Assembly: GCF_014899185.1 (NCBI RefSeq)
Contig: NZ_CP045201.1
Coordinates: 3,139,501-3,203,500, forward strand
Reading direction: 5' to 3'
DNA: 64,000 bases
Origin: Pseudooceanicola spongiae
GTDB lineage: Bacteria > Pseudomonadota > Alphaproteobacteria > Rhodobacterales > Rhodobacteraceae
In this document: in pieces, positions 16,470-24,152 of the stretch
Layout of the letters: every line of letters starts with the position of its first letter
How positions within the stretch are numbered: the first letter of the stretch is position 1
Program-made: the position numbers and the translations under genes
The notes under the pieces: model-generated
What the model was told of the DNA's origin: nothing
What the model saw: the letters and a program-made list of their open reading frames with translations, nothing else
Databases searched by the model: none

Positions 16470-17101
16470 GCGTGCACGAACAGCAGGAACAGGATGGCGG
16501 GCAGGGCCAGCCCGCCTGCGGTGACGGGCCATGTCGCCGGGCGCGCGCGGGCGTGCATCAGCAGGATGCCGAAACCGCTGAGCGCAAAGAGCAGGGTGCC
16601 GAGGGCGAGGGCATCGATCACGAAGGGCCAGGCTGCGCCACTGTTGCGGCCCTTGTGCAGGTCGGCAGCCAGCGCCAGCCAGCTGCGGCGGGTGATCCTG
16701 ACCTCTGCCGTCGCGCTTTGGCGGTCGATGATGACGCGGCCTTCACCGCCGGGACGCGGCAGGTCGATCCAGACCTCGCGGGCGTCGAAATCGGCCTGAA
16801 TCCCTTGCAGCGGCACGCTGACGCGTGGCGACAACCAGCCCGCAAGCGCCTCGGGCAGAGGCAGGGTGCCAGAAGCCGGGGCGGCGCTGAGGACACCTTG
16901 CAAAGGCGCGGGCAGGGTCAGCGTCTGTGTGGTGATCTCGGCCCGCGCGGGGATCAGGCCGGGGTGGTTCAGCAGAAAGCCTGTGGTGGCAAAGAAGATC
17001 AGGGTCGACAGGCTCGCCGCGCCGGTGATCCGGTGCCAGAGGGTGAACTGGCGCAGCCAGAAGGCGCGCCCGCCCGGCAGCATCGGTGCGCCAGAGGCCA
17101 T
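16466..17101 (-). CDS. PepSY-type membrane protein
   Basis: A 211-residue membrane protein with an N-terminal helix (about 22-45, preceded by FTLWHRITG), a periplasmic region of about 100 residues with a PepSY-like fold, and two C-terminal helices starting after LAADLHKG. Conserved histidines at the membrane edges resemble haem-binding PepSY_TM reductases, although this protein is shorter than the four-helix form. It sits between DUF2271 and ApbE, a combination known from periplasmic iron or flavin reduction loci. It is likely the transmembrane electron carrier between the flavoreductase and periplasmic partners; this is inferred. Confidence 0.78.
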   Translation of the reverse strand: MASGAPMLPGGRAFWLRQFTLWHRITGAASLSTLIFFATTGFLLNHPGLIPARAEITTQTLTLPAPLQGVLSAAPASGTLPLPEALAGWLSPRVSVPLQGIQADFDAREVWIDLPRPGGEGRVIIDRQSATAEVRITRRSWLALAADLHKGRNSGAAWPFVIDALALGTLLFALSGFGILLMHARARPATWPVTAGGLALPAILFLLFVHA

Positions 17102-17102
17102 G

Positions 17103-17621
17103 TCAGGGCTCCACGGTCAGGGTCACGACGCCAAGCTCCTCGGCGCCGCGGGTGGTTTCGCGGGCGGCGGTGCCGGTCCACGCGAAGGGCAGGCGGACCA
17201 GATCGCGGCCGCCATCTTCGCGCGCGACCTCGACCGCGAGGGTGTACACCCCCGGGGCGAGATCGGCGAGCGGCGCGGCGTCGCCCGACAGCCGGATCTG
17301 ATAGCTGCCGGGGCCGCGCGTCGGGCCGCTGATGCCGTCGGCGGGCAGGGTCATTGCTTCGCCGCTGGCGCGCCACCAGCTGCGCAGGTTCTTCAGAAAG
17401 CTGGTGCCGAGGTTGTCGCGCAGGCGGGTGTCATACCAGACCGCCAGCGTCGCCTGTGGCGCGCCCTCCGCGCTCTCGACCCAGGCGGCGAGATAGGGGC
17501 GGTAGTAAGCGGGCGCTGTCACCTCAGGCAAGGTCAGGTCGAGGGTGATCTCTGCGCCTTGTGCGGAGGCGGCGGCGAGGCCCCCGGCCAGGACCGGCAG
17601 AATGCGGCGCGACAGGGACAT
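17103..17621 (-). CDS. DUF2271 secreted protein
   Basis: A 172-residue protein with a signal peptide (about 1-22, AASAQGA) and a beta-rich domain matching DUF2271: an early RPYLAAWVES strand, WYDTRLRDN, a central LRSWWRASG segment, and a late GVYTLAVEVARE strand. The family is found almost only beside PepSY and ApbE genes and is thought to act in extracytoplasmic redox or metal handling; its chemistry is not established. The start at ATG 17619-17621 lies 4 bp from the EF-hand gene stop. The PepSY gene begins one base after this gene's stop. Confidence 0.82.
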   Translation of the reverse strand: MSLSRRILPVLAGGLAAASAQGAEITLDLTLPEVTAPAYYRPYLAAWVESAEGAPQATLAVWYDTRLRDNLGTSFLKNLRSWWRASGEAMTLPADGISGPTRGPGSYQIRLSGDAAPLADLAPGVYTLAVEVAREDGGRDLVRLPFAWTGTAARETTRGAEELGVVTLTVEP

Positions 17622-17625
17622 AGGA

Positions 17626-18165
17626 TCAGCCCTCGGTTGGGGTGTCGGCGGTGCCATCGTCCTCCGGCGCCGGGATCGGGTCGGAGGCATCGACCACGCC
17701 ATTCTCGTCGGTGTCGTGGCGGCTGAAGGTCGAGGCGGCGACAAGCTGCTGTTCGGCCCAGGAGAGGGCGCCGTCGCGGCTGCGGTCGACGATGGCGAAA
17801 CGAACATGCGCCTGCTCAAGGGATTTCTCATACCGGTCGTCCTTGTCCAGCGCCTGATCGGCGTATTGCTGGTCCAGCCGGCCTTGGAACTCGGCGACGT
17901 ATTCGGCCTCGTTCAGCGCGCCGTCGCCATCGGTATCGGCGGCGTCAAAGCGGGATTTGCGGATGGCGTTGTATTCATCCAGCGCAACGGCGCCGTCGCC
18001 GTCGGTGTCATAGGCGGCAATGAAGGCGGCCTTTCTGTGACCACCGGCCACGCCGGGGGCTGGGCGGTCTGCCGTTTCGGTTTCAGAGCCGGTGTCAGCC
18101 TGTTGGGCCAGAGCCGGGGCGGCGGTGGACAGGACAAGGGCAAGCGGGATCAGGATTTGGCGCAT
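17626..18165 (-). CDS. Secreted EF-hand calcium-binding protein
   Basis: A 179-residue protein with a signal peptide (1 to about 20, APALA) and four EF-hand loops at about 53-64 (DTDGDGAVALDE), 77-88 (DTDGDGALNEAE), 127-138 (DRSRDGALSWAE) and 151-162 (DTDENGVVDASD). The first two are canonical; the third lacks the usual acidic residue at position 5 and the fourth has a non-canonical last position. It lies between the TonB receptor and DUF2271 genes. A calcium-dependent or structural role in the periplasm is likely; binding of another metal is possible. Confidence 0.88.
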   Translation of the reverse strand: MRQILIPLALVLSTAAPALAQQADTGSETETADRPAPGVAGGHRKAAFIAAYDTDGDGAVALDEYNAIRKSRFDAADTDGDGALNEAEYVAEFQGRLDQQYADQALDKDDRYEKSLEQAHVRFAIVDRSRDGALSWAEQQLVAASTFSRHDTDENGVVDASDPIPAPEDDGTADTPTEG

Positions 18166-18231
18166 ATCGGTTCTCTTCTGAGCTGGAGTGTGGCGGGCAC
18201 GCGCCCGCCGAAGGGATGGCGGCGGGTCGGA

Positions 18232-20181
18232 TCAGAACGTCCGGCCAACCGAGACCTTGAGAGTGCGGCCCGGTGCGGCGCGCGTGGCGAGGTGCGGCTG
18301 GTAGTATTCGTCCAGCAGGTTTTCGACGCCGACGCGCATCTCGACCCCCTCAAGCACACCGGATTTCGCGGTGTAGCCTGCCGAAACGTTGTGCAGGAAA
18401 ACGCCCGGCGTCGGGGTGGTGGCGCGATCCATGTCCATCACCCAGACCCCCTCCCACTTGAGGTTGAGGCCGGAGTCATAGCGCTTGCCGAAGCCGACGC
18501 GCACCTTGTCCGCAGGCTGCTGGGACCAGAAGTTGGTCGCCGCCCCCGCGGTGCGGTTGTAGCCATTGGCGACACTGGCGTTCAGGTCCGCGTAATAGCC
18601 GGCGTCGGTGGCATAGGAGGCCTCGATCTCGACACCCTCCATCTCAAGATCGGTGACATTGCTGTAGCTGGTCACGTCCCAGACATCGGTGTGGTAGGCG
18701 TTGAGCTTGAGCGCCAGACGGTCGCCCGAGGCGAACAGGTCGCGCCGGTCGTAGGACGCGCCCAGCTCCCACGTCTCGGCCTTTTGCGACTGGGTCATGT
18801 AGGCGGTATTGGTCAGGTCATCGAGGATCGGCATCCCCTCGGTATAGGCCCAGGAGCCGAAGACGGCGAAACCGCTGGCCCACTGATAGCGCAGCGAGGC
18901 ACCGCCCATCAGCGCGGAGTTATGGTACTTGCCGTAGCCATGTTCGGTGCCGTCGATGTTCTGGTCTTCAAAGCGCAGCGCAGGCGAAAAGGTGAAGCCG
19001 CCAAAGGTCATGTCATCGACAAGGAAAACCGCGAAGCGTTCGTCATCGCCGCCGGGCGCCGAGGCGGCATCCTTGCGGTCCTTCAGCATGTATTCCGCCC
19101 CCAGACGCAAATTGTGATCGGCTGCGCCGGTGGCGAACTCCATGGTGTTTTTCACGGTCAGCTTGGTCGTGACATAGTCCTGATCCGCGTTCAGCAGCGC
19201 CGTCGTGCTGCCGGTCGAAGATTGCTGATCAATGGTCTGCTGCGCCCGGCTGAGGGTCACGTCGATGTTCACCAGATCACTGTCGAGCGAGTCGTAGCTG
19301 TAGCTCAGCACACTGGTTTTCGAGTGGATATCGCGGTCGACATTGCCGAAGTTGGTCGACCCGAACTGGTCGTAGGGCACGTCCTTGTCCGAGCTTTGCG
19401 TGTCGGAATAGCTGAAGGTCAGCGCATGTTCGCGGTCCTGCCCAAAGTGGAAGGTGCCCTTGGCGAGGTAGGAAGGCGTGGTGAAATCGGTGTTTTCAAC
19501 CGTGTCACCATGGCCATCCTTGTAGGTGTCCTGCGTCCGCCAGGTGTAGTTGAACAGCAGCTCAACAGCCTCACTGGCCTGCCACGCGAGGGTGGAGGAG
19601 GAGACAACACCGCCGCCGTTGGAATTGTACCCGACATATTGGCGGGCGGCGAAACCATCCTGCCCCTTGGTGAAATCCGAGGCGTCTTTCGTCTCGAACC
19701 GGACCACGCCACCGATTGCACCGGAGCCATACTCGAACGTCCCGACCGAGCCGCGGATCACCTCGGCCTGCTTGTAGAGCGCGGGATCGGTGTAGAGCTG
19801 CGTGCCGATCCGATACAATTCCTCAGCGCCGCTGGTGGCGCCGTCGACAAGGATCTGCACGGTCTGGTCGGTGCCGTATGTGCCCGACCACGCGCCCATG
19901 CCGCGGATGTTGATGGCCGATCCACCGGGGGTCGAGCCGTTGACAAGGTTCACGCCGGGCACGGAGTCCAGCAGCTCAGCCGTGGTCGAGGCCTGCCGAT
20001 CATCCATCTCCTCCTGATCGATGACGGTGATCGGGGTCGCGGTCTGGGTCTGCACGGCGCGGTCGGATTCAACAGTGATCGGGTCCAGAATGATATCGGT
20101 GGACTGGGCAAGGGCGCCATGGGGCAAGGCAAAGGCCACGCTGCCCAAAAGCAGTCGACGCAGGGTCGCGGAACGATCCAT
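18232..20181 (-). CDS. TonB-dependent outer-membrane receptor (haem/siderophore type)
   Basis: A 649-residue receptor with a signal peptide (about 1-25, HGALAQ), a TonB-box-like DPITVES near the mature N-terminus, a plug domain (about 50-160, with LLDSVPGV, INIRGMG and YGSGAIGGVVRFET) and a barrel ending in GRTF with terminal phenylalanine. Overall it looks closest to the haem/haemoglobin receptor group, but the FRAP/NPNL haem motifs are not evident, so the ligand is open. It heads a seven-gene minus-strand operon with periplasmic redox genes. The ATG has an AGGACC site. I could not find a convincing Fur, Irr or RirA box in the 290 bp upstream. Confidence 0.92.
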   Translation of the reverse strand: MDRSATLRRLLLGSVAFALPHGALAQSTDIILDPITVESDRAVQTQTATPITVIDQEEMDDRQASTTAELLDSVPGVNLVNGSTPGGSAINIRGMGAWSGTYGTDQTVQILVDGATSGAEELYRIGTQLYTDPALYKQAEVIRGSVGTFEYGSGAIGGVVRFETKDASDFTKGQDGFAARQYVGYNSNGGGVVSSSTLAWQASEAVELLFNYTWRTQDTYKDGHGDTVENTDFTTPSYLAKGTFHFGQDREHALTFSYSDTQSSDKDVPYDQFGSTNFGNVDRDIHSKTSVLSYSYDSLDSDLVNIDVTLSRAQQTIDQQSSTGSTTALLNADQDYVTTKLTVKNTMEFATGAADHNLRLGAEYMLKDRKDAASAPGGDDERFAVFLVDDMTFGGFTFSPALRFEDQNIDGTEHGYGKYHNSALMGGASLRYQWASGFAVFGSWAYTEGMPILDDLTNTAYMTQSQKAETWELGASYDRRDLFASGDRLALKLNAYHTDVWDVTSYSNVTDLEMEGVEIEASYATDAGYYADLNASVANGYNRTAGAATNFWSQQPADKVRVGFGKRYDSGLNLKWEGVWVMDMDRATTPTPGVFLHNVSAGYTAKSGVLEGVEMRVGVENLLDEYYQPHLATRAAPGRTLKVSVGRTF

Positions 20182-20473
20182 CTCAAGGTCCTATAGGTTG
20201 CGCAGGGGGTGCGGAGAGGCACGCCCATCGTCAATGATTTTCGGGGAAATGCTGGATGCCTTGAGGGGCTCTGGCCTGAGGGCGGTTATAAGCGGTGTCT
20301 CGCCGGTGTCAATCCCGACAGATACACTCAGGAATAAATTTTGACCCAAGCGTTTGGCCGAGCGGGCGATGGGATTTTCCCACATGGACAGGCTGCCGCC
20401 TTATGCCCCGCTGCTTGCTGTCGTCTGGCGCAAACGGTGCTAAGGATGCCGCGTTTCAGCAAGGGGAAAGACA
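20182..20473. other. Intergenic region upstream of the TonB receptor
   Basis: Divergent space between the receptor operon and a GNAT gene. It must hold the receptor promoter. An AT-rich stretch lies at 20325-20345. No known iron-responsive palindrome was recognised. Confidence 0.5.
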
Positions 20474-20917
20474 ATGACGATCCGCCCAGCCCACAAGACC
20501 GACGTGCGCACTCTGGTCGGCCTCTACGCGGCGTTTTTCCGCGAGGATGCTATAGACACGCCCGTCGAGACCATTGAAGCCAACCTCGCGCTGATGATGG
20601 CGGACCCGCGCGCCCGCATCTTCGTGGCTGAGGGCGACGGCGAGATCTTAGGGTTTTCGTCCGGAACACTGACCTTCGGCGTGGAATTCGGCCGCTCTGC
20701 CGAGCTTGAGGATCTTTATGTCGTTCCGTCAAAGCGAGGCGCCGGATGGGCGAGGAAGCTGGCAACCTCGGTCTTTGACTGGGCCATCGCGGAGGGGGCG
20801 AACGAGACGTTTCTGGTCATCACACCGGAAGCGGAGCGGGATCAGTCGCTCACCGCCTTTTACAGCAAGCTCGGGTTTTACAGCTCGCAAAGGATCACGA
20901 TGATCCGGGCCAGATAG
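20474..20917 (+). CDS. GNAT-family N-acetyltransferase
   Basis: A 147-residue single-domain GNAT protein. The acetyl-CoA pyrophosphate loop is visible as KRGAGWARKL after the ELEDLYVVP strand, and the C-terminal FYSKLGFYSS segment matches motif B. Substrate is unknown. It has its own AAGGGGAAAG ribosome-binding site and appears monocistronic, ending in a hairpin. Confidence 0.88.
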   Translation: MTIRPAHKTDVRTLVGLYAAFFREDAIDTPVETIEANLALMMADPRARIFVAEGDGEILGFSSGTLTFGVEFGRSAELEDLYVVPSKRGAGWARKLATSVFDWAIAEGANETFLVITPEAERDQSLTAFYSKLGFYSSQRITMIRAR

Positions 20918-20920
20918 AAC

Positions 20921-20956
20921 GGCACCGAAGAGCGCCGTGGGGCGGTTTTCGGTGCC
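20921..20956 (+). terminator. Hairpin after the GNAT gene
   Basis: Inverted repeat GGCACCGAA / TTCGGTGCC separated by 18 bp, between the GNAT gene and the convergent DUF1203 gene. Lacks a T-run, so a weak or bidirectional stop at best. Confidence 0.4.
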
Positions 20957-20969
20957 CTCCGGGGCAGGA

Positions 20970-21437
20970 TCAGGCGCGTGAAATCAGGCCCGAGAAACAT
21001 CCGCGCTTGGCATTATGCGCGTGGATATAGGCGATGGCCGGGTTGTCGAACAACCTGTGGATCAACGGCTCGATCCCATCGCCTTCAGCGATCTCGGCCT
21101 CAAGCATGAACCCGAGGTCGTCATATCCGCGCAGTGCGATCAGCCGCCGCGTCATGACAGGTGGGACGTGGCCCACCTGATCAAACACCGTCTCCGCCCC
21201 CTCCTGCACGAAGATCGCGTGGCAGGACCGATAGGGCGAGCTGACCGGCAGATGCGCGTAGTTGAGAAGCAGGGCGGTGTCGCCGACCGCGATATCCTGC
21301 ATGGCAACGCGGTCGGGGAAGCCGGGGCAGCTGTCGACGCGGTAGCGCACCACCCCGTGCCCGGCCAGCTCCGCATCGGACAGGCCGTAGAAGGCGTGAA
21401 AAGGCGCGGGGTCCAGCCCGGTAATGCGATAGGTCAT
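20970..21437 (-). CDS. DUF1203 family protein
   Basis: A 155-residue protein matching DUF1203: N-terminal YRITGLDPAPF, then a variant of the CRhCL...GE region as SCPGFPDRVAMQDIAVGD followed by LLLNYAHLPVSSPYRSCHAIFV, and a C-terminal YIHAHNAKRGCF. Function is not established. The ATG at 21435-21437 follows an AGAGGAAA site; the upstream ATG at 21464 is less likely. Confidence 0.85.
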   Translation of the reverse strand: MTYRITGLDPAPFHAFYGLSDAELAGHGVVRYRVDSCPGFPDRVAMQDIAVGDTALLLNYAHLPVSSPYRSCHAIFVQEGAETVFDQVGHVPPVMTRRLIALRGYDDLGFMLEAEIAEGDGIEPLIHRLFDNPAIAYIHAHNAKRGCFSGLISRA

Positions 21438-21543
21438 CTTGGTTTCCTCTGTCTGTTGAGACACCGGATCTGGACCAAAGCGGGCCCCCCCTCAGCCCGT
21501 TTCATGCGCATTCTGCACGTCAGAGCCGGACGTGGCCGCAAAC

Positions 21544-22455
21544 TCAGCTGACCAGACCGCGCGCTTTCAGCTTGTCGATCTCGCGCGAGACGACATCGGA
21601 GAACGCTTCGCCAATCCCGCTCAGCGGGCGGTCCTGCGGCGTGAACTGCGCAATTTCCCAGGTGATCGGGGGGATCAGGCGATGCGCGGTGGCCTTCGTC
21701 GCATCGACCAGCTGCAGCGCGACCGGATCGACGATGGCGACGCCAAGGCCACGCTCCACCAGTTTGACGACGCCGTGCAGGGTGCGCAGTTCGGTCACGA
21801 TGTCGCGCTGGACGTTGATGGTTTCCATCATGTTGTCGATGCGGTGGCGCAGCGGGCTGCCCTCGGCCAGATCGACAAAGCGTTCACGGCGCAGGCGGGG
21901 CAGGGGGATGTCGCCCGCCTCGCCCAAGGGGTGGCCCTTGGGCAGGATGCAGCGCGCCTCGCAATGGGCCAGCGGCAGGGTTGCGCCGCCGAAAGCCTCG
22001 GGGTTGAGGGTGATCCCGAAGGCCATATCGCAGCTGCGCGCGCTGATCATATGCAGCATTTCGGCCATGCCAACGTCGATGATCTTGACCGACACATCGG
22101 GGTTGGTTTCACGAAACTGGCTGAGCGCGTCGAGCAGAAACGTGTCGCAGAAGATCGGTTGCGCGGCGATTGTCAGGTGCCCGACCTGTCCATTTGCAAT
22201 CGCGATCGCCTCCTGCTCCAGCATCCTCAGGCCGGAAAGGTGCTGGCTGACCATCTGATGAAAGCGGAACGCCTCGGACGTCGGAACCAGCTTGTTGCGT
22301 TTGCGCACAAACAGGGTGAAGCCGATATTTCCCTCTAATGACTGTAACATACGGCTGACCATCGGCTGACCGGCGGCGATTTCATCCGCCGCCAGCTTGA
22401 CGCTGCCGAGGCGCATGTAGGCATCGAATGCTTGCAACTCACGAACCTTATACAC
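21544..22455 (-). CDS. LysR-family transcriptional regulator
   Basis: A 303-residue regulator with the N-terminal LysR helix-turn-helix (about 5-65; QPMVSRMLQSLEGNIGFTLFVR) and a periplasmic-binding-protein-like effector domain. It starts at GTG 22453-22455 with a GAGAGG site. It is divergent from the TctC gene 127 bp away, and the shared promoter contains TTGGC/GCCAA repeats suited to a LysR tetramer. It most likely activates the TctCBA-deacylase operon in response to the imported substrate. Confidence 0.92.
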   Translation of the reverse strand: MYKVRELQAFDAYMRLGSVKLAADEIAAGQPMVSRMLQSLEGNIGFTLFVRKRNKLVPTSEAFRFHQMVSQHLSGLRMLEQEAIAIANGQVGHLTIAAQPIFCDTFLLDALSQFRETNPDVSVKIIDVGMAEMLHMISARSCDMAFGITLNPEAFGGATLPLAHCEARCILPKGHPLGEAGDIPLPRLRRERFVDLAEGSPLRHRIDNMMETINVQRDIVTELRTLHGVVKLVERGLGVAIVDPVALQLVDATKATAHRLIPPITWEIAQFTPQDRPLSGIGEAFSDVVSREIDKLKARGLVS

Positions 22456-22498
22456 GCCAAAACCTCTCAGTATGCATTTTTGGCAATCTATACGCCAA
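22456..22498. promoter_or_regulatory. Candidate LysR operator
   Basis: An inverted repeat TTGGC-N9-GCCAA (22480-22498) has a third half-site GCCAAAA at 22456-22462 facing it, in AT-rich DNA directly between the LysR start and the TctC gene. Spaced half-sites with a short AT centre fit the T-N11-A type of LysR sites. Confidence 0.5.
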
Positions 22499-22582
22499 TA
22501 TTGCGAAAACTGGAATACTGTGAATGTTTCCCCTCATTCAACAGAACCCGATCGCCAGGTCGGAGTGTTCAAGTGAGGTAAA

Positions 22583-23554
22583 ATGAAAAAAATTCTCGGT
22601 ACCATTGCATCCGTGGCGATGCTTGCAAGCGGCCCCGCCTTTGCGGACGGCTATCCCGATCAGGCCGTGACGCTGGTTGTCCCCTATGGCCCCGGTGGCG
22701 CATCGGATCTGGCCGGTCGCGCGCTGGCCGATACCGCGCAGCCCTATCTGGGTCAGCCGGTGACGGTGATGAACAAGCCCGGTGCCGGTGGCATGTCCGG
22801 CGCCCGCGCCGTGACCGAAGCCGATGCGGATGGCTATACCCTGCTGCTGGCCCGCGTCGGCATGGCGCTGTCGCCTGCCGTGACGCCGGATTCGGCTGTG
22901 GCGTGGGATTCCTACACCTTCCTCGGCGCGCTTGAGGCGACGCCGATGATCCTCGCAGTGCGCGGCGATGCCCCCTACGACACCCCCGCCGACCTGATCG
23001 ACGCGATCAAGGACAGCAAGGGTCGCATGACCTATGCCGCCTCGGGCGCGACGGCCATCGACGGCTTCACCACGCAGTCGCTGCTGGCGGACAACGATCT
23101 TGACCCGCTGACCGCCGCGACGCTGATCCCCTACAAAGGCGGCGGCGCGCTGGCGACGGCTCTGCTGGGCGGGCACGTCGATTTCGTGGCGATGGCCGCG
23201 GCCTCGCTGATGCCGCACATCCAGAGCGGCGACATGAAGGCCCTGATGGTCTTCGCACCGGCCCGCATGGATACGCTGCCGGATGTGCCGACCGCTGCCG
23301 AGCTCGGCTATGAAAAGGCCGGTCAGGTTGCTGGGTGGAGCGCGCTATATGGTCCCAAGGATCTGCCGGAAGACGTCGTTGCCAAGTGGCATGACGTGCT
23401 GGGCAAGGTTGCGACCGACGAGAAGTGGCTGGAGCTGGCCAAGCGTCGCGGCTCGATCTCGACCATCGGCACCGTCGACATGAGCGATTATGCCAAGGCA
23501 CAGTACGAGCTGTTCAACGGCATGGCGAAAGACTTCGGCTACCTGCCGAACTAA
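22583..23554 (+). CDS. tctC: TctC-type (Bug) periplasmic solute-binding protein
   Basis: A 323-residue Bug-family binding protein of the tripartite tricarboxylate transport (TTT) type, with a signal peptide (about 1-21, GPAFA). Hallmarks are VTLVVPYGPGGASDLAGRAL near the mature N-terminus and the NKPGAGG loop that closes over the ligand carboxylate. The ATG has a GTGAGG site. It is the first gene of the operon, as usual. Bug proteins bind carboxylates; the co-transcribed deacylase suggests an N-acylated amino acid or similar, which is inference. Confidence 0.93.
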   Translation: MKKILGTIASVAMLASGPAFADGYPDQAVTLVVPYGPGGASDLAGRALADTAQPYLGQPVTVMNKPGAGGMSGARAVTEADADGYTLLLARVGMALSPAVTPDSAVAWDSYTFLGALEATPMILAVRGDAPYDTPADLIDAIKDSKGRMTYAASGATAIDGFTTQSLLADNDLDPLTAATLIPYKGGGALATALLGGHVDFVAMAAASLMPHIQSGDMKALMVFAPARMDTLPDVPTAAELGYEKAGQVAGWSALYGPKDLPEDVVAKWHDVLGKVATDEKWLELAKRRGSISTIGTVDMSDYAKAQYELFNGMAKDFGYLPN

Positions 23555-23645
23555 GCCGACACCCCCGGCGTGGCCCCATCTGCGGGCCACGCCAGCCTTT
23601 GCCCGTCTGTTCGGGATACCCTTCCCCCACTGCTGGAGCTTCCCC

Positions 23646-24140
23646 ATGGCCAAGCCCGTTTTCCGGGGCCTATTGGTTGCGGCATTCTTTGCCCTCACCC
23701 TGTTTGTCCTGATCCCCCCTTTCGTGCCGCGCCCCGCCTTCATCCCCGGCTTTGCACCGCCGCCCGACATGTGGCCGCGCACCGTCTGCATCACCGGCAT
23801 TGCGCTTGGCCTGATCTCGGCCCTCGCGGGCGTGCTTGGCCCCCGGATCGCGGATGAGCCTGTCGACACCGACGGCAGCAGCCGCGCCCGCATGATCGCG
23901 CGCTTCATCGGCGTCGTGGCCTGTTTCGCGATGTTCCTGATCGTGGTGCCCTATGTCGGCTTTCTGGTCGGCACGATTGCCCTGACCCTCGCCGCGATCC
24001 TGATGACCGGAGAGCGTGGCCGCTGGCTGTGGACCCTACTGCTGGCCGTCGGCGGGCCGATCCTGATCCTGCTGTTCTTCCATTCGGTACTTGGCACACA
24101 GTTCCCCAAGGGCCTTCTATCCAAGCCGTTCGGCTTTTGA
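23646..24140 (+). CDS. tctB: TctB-type small membrane subunit of TTT transporter
   Basis: A 164-residue membrane protein with four hydrophobic segments and the PDMWPRTVC loop after the first pair, which matches the TctB small subunit. I chose ATG 23646, preceded by GGAG; the open frame extends further left only through the intergenic region. It lies between the tctC and tctA genes as expected. Confidence 0.85.
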   Translation: MAKPVFRGLLVAAFFALTLFVLIPPFVPRPAFIPGFAPPPDMWPRTVCITGIALGLISALAGVLGPRIADEPVDTDGSSRARMIARFIGVVACFAMFLIVVPYVGFLVGTIALTLAAILMTGERGRWLWTLLLAVGGPILILLFFHSVLGTQFPKGLLSKPFGF

Positions 24141-24152
24141 CCGGAGAGACCG

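Noticed and set aside
16466..17101. TGAAS in the PepSY protein as an ApbE flavinylation site
   Set aside because: Lacks the required T/S position and lies at the start of a membrane helix.
20182..20345. Fur/Irr/RirA box upstream of the TonB receptor
   Set aside because: Only weak AT-rich similarity; no convincing palindrome matching the known boxes.
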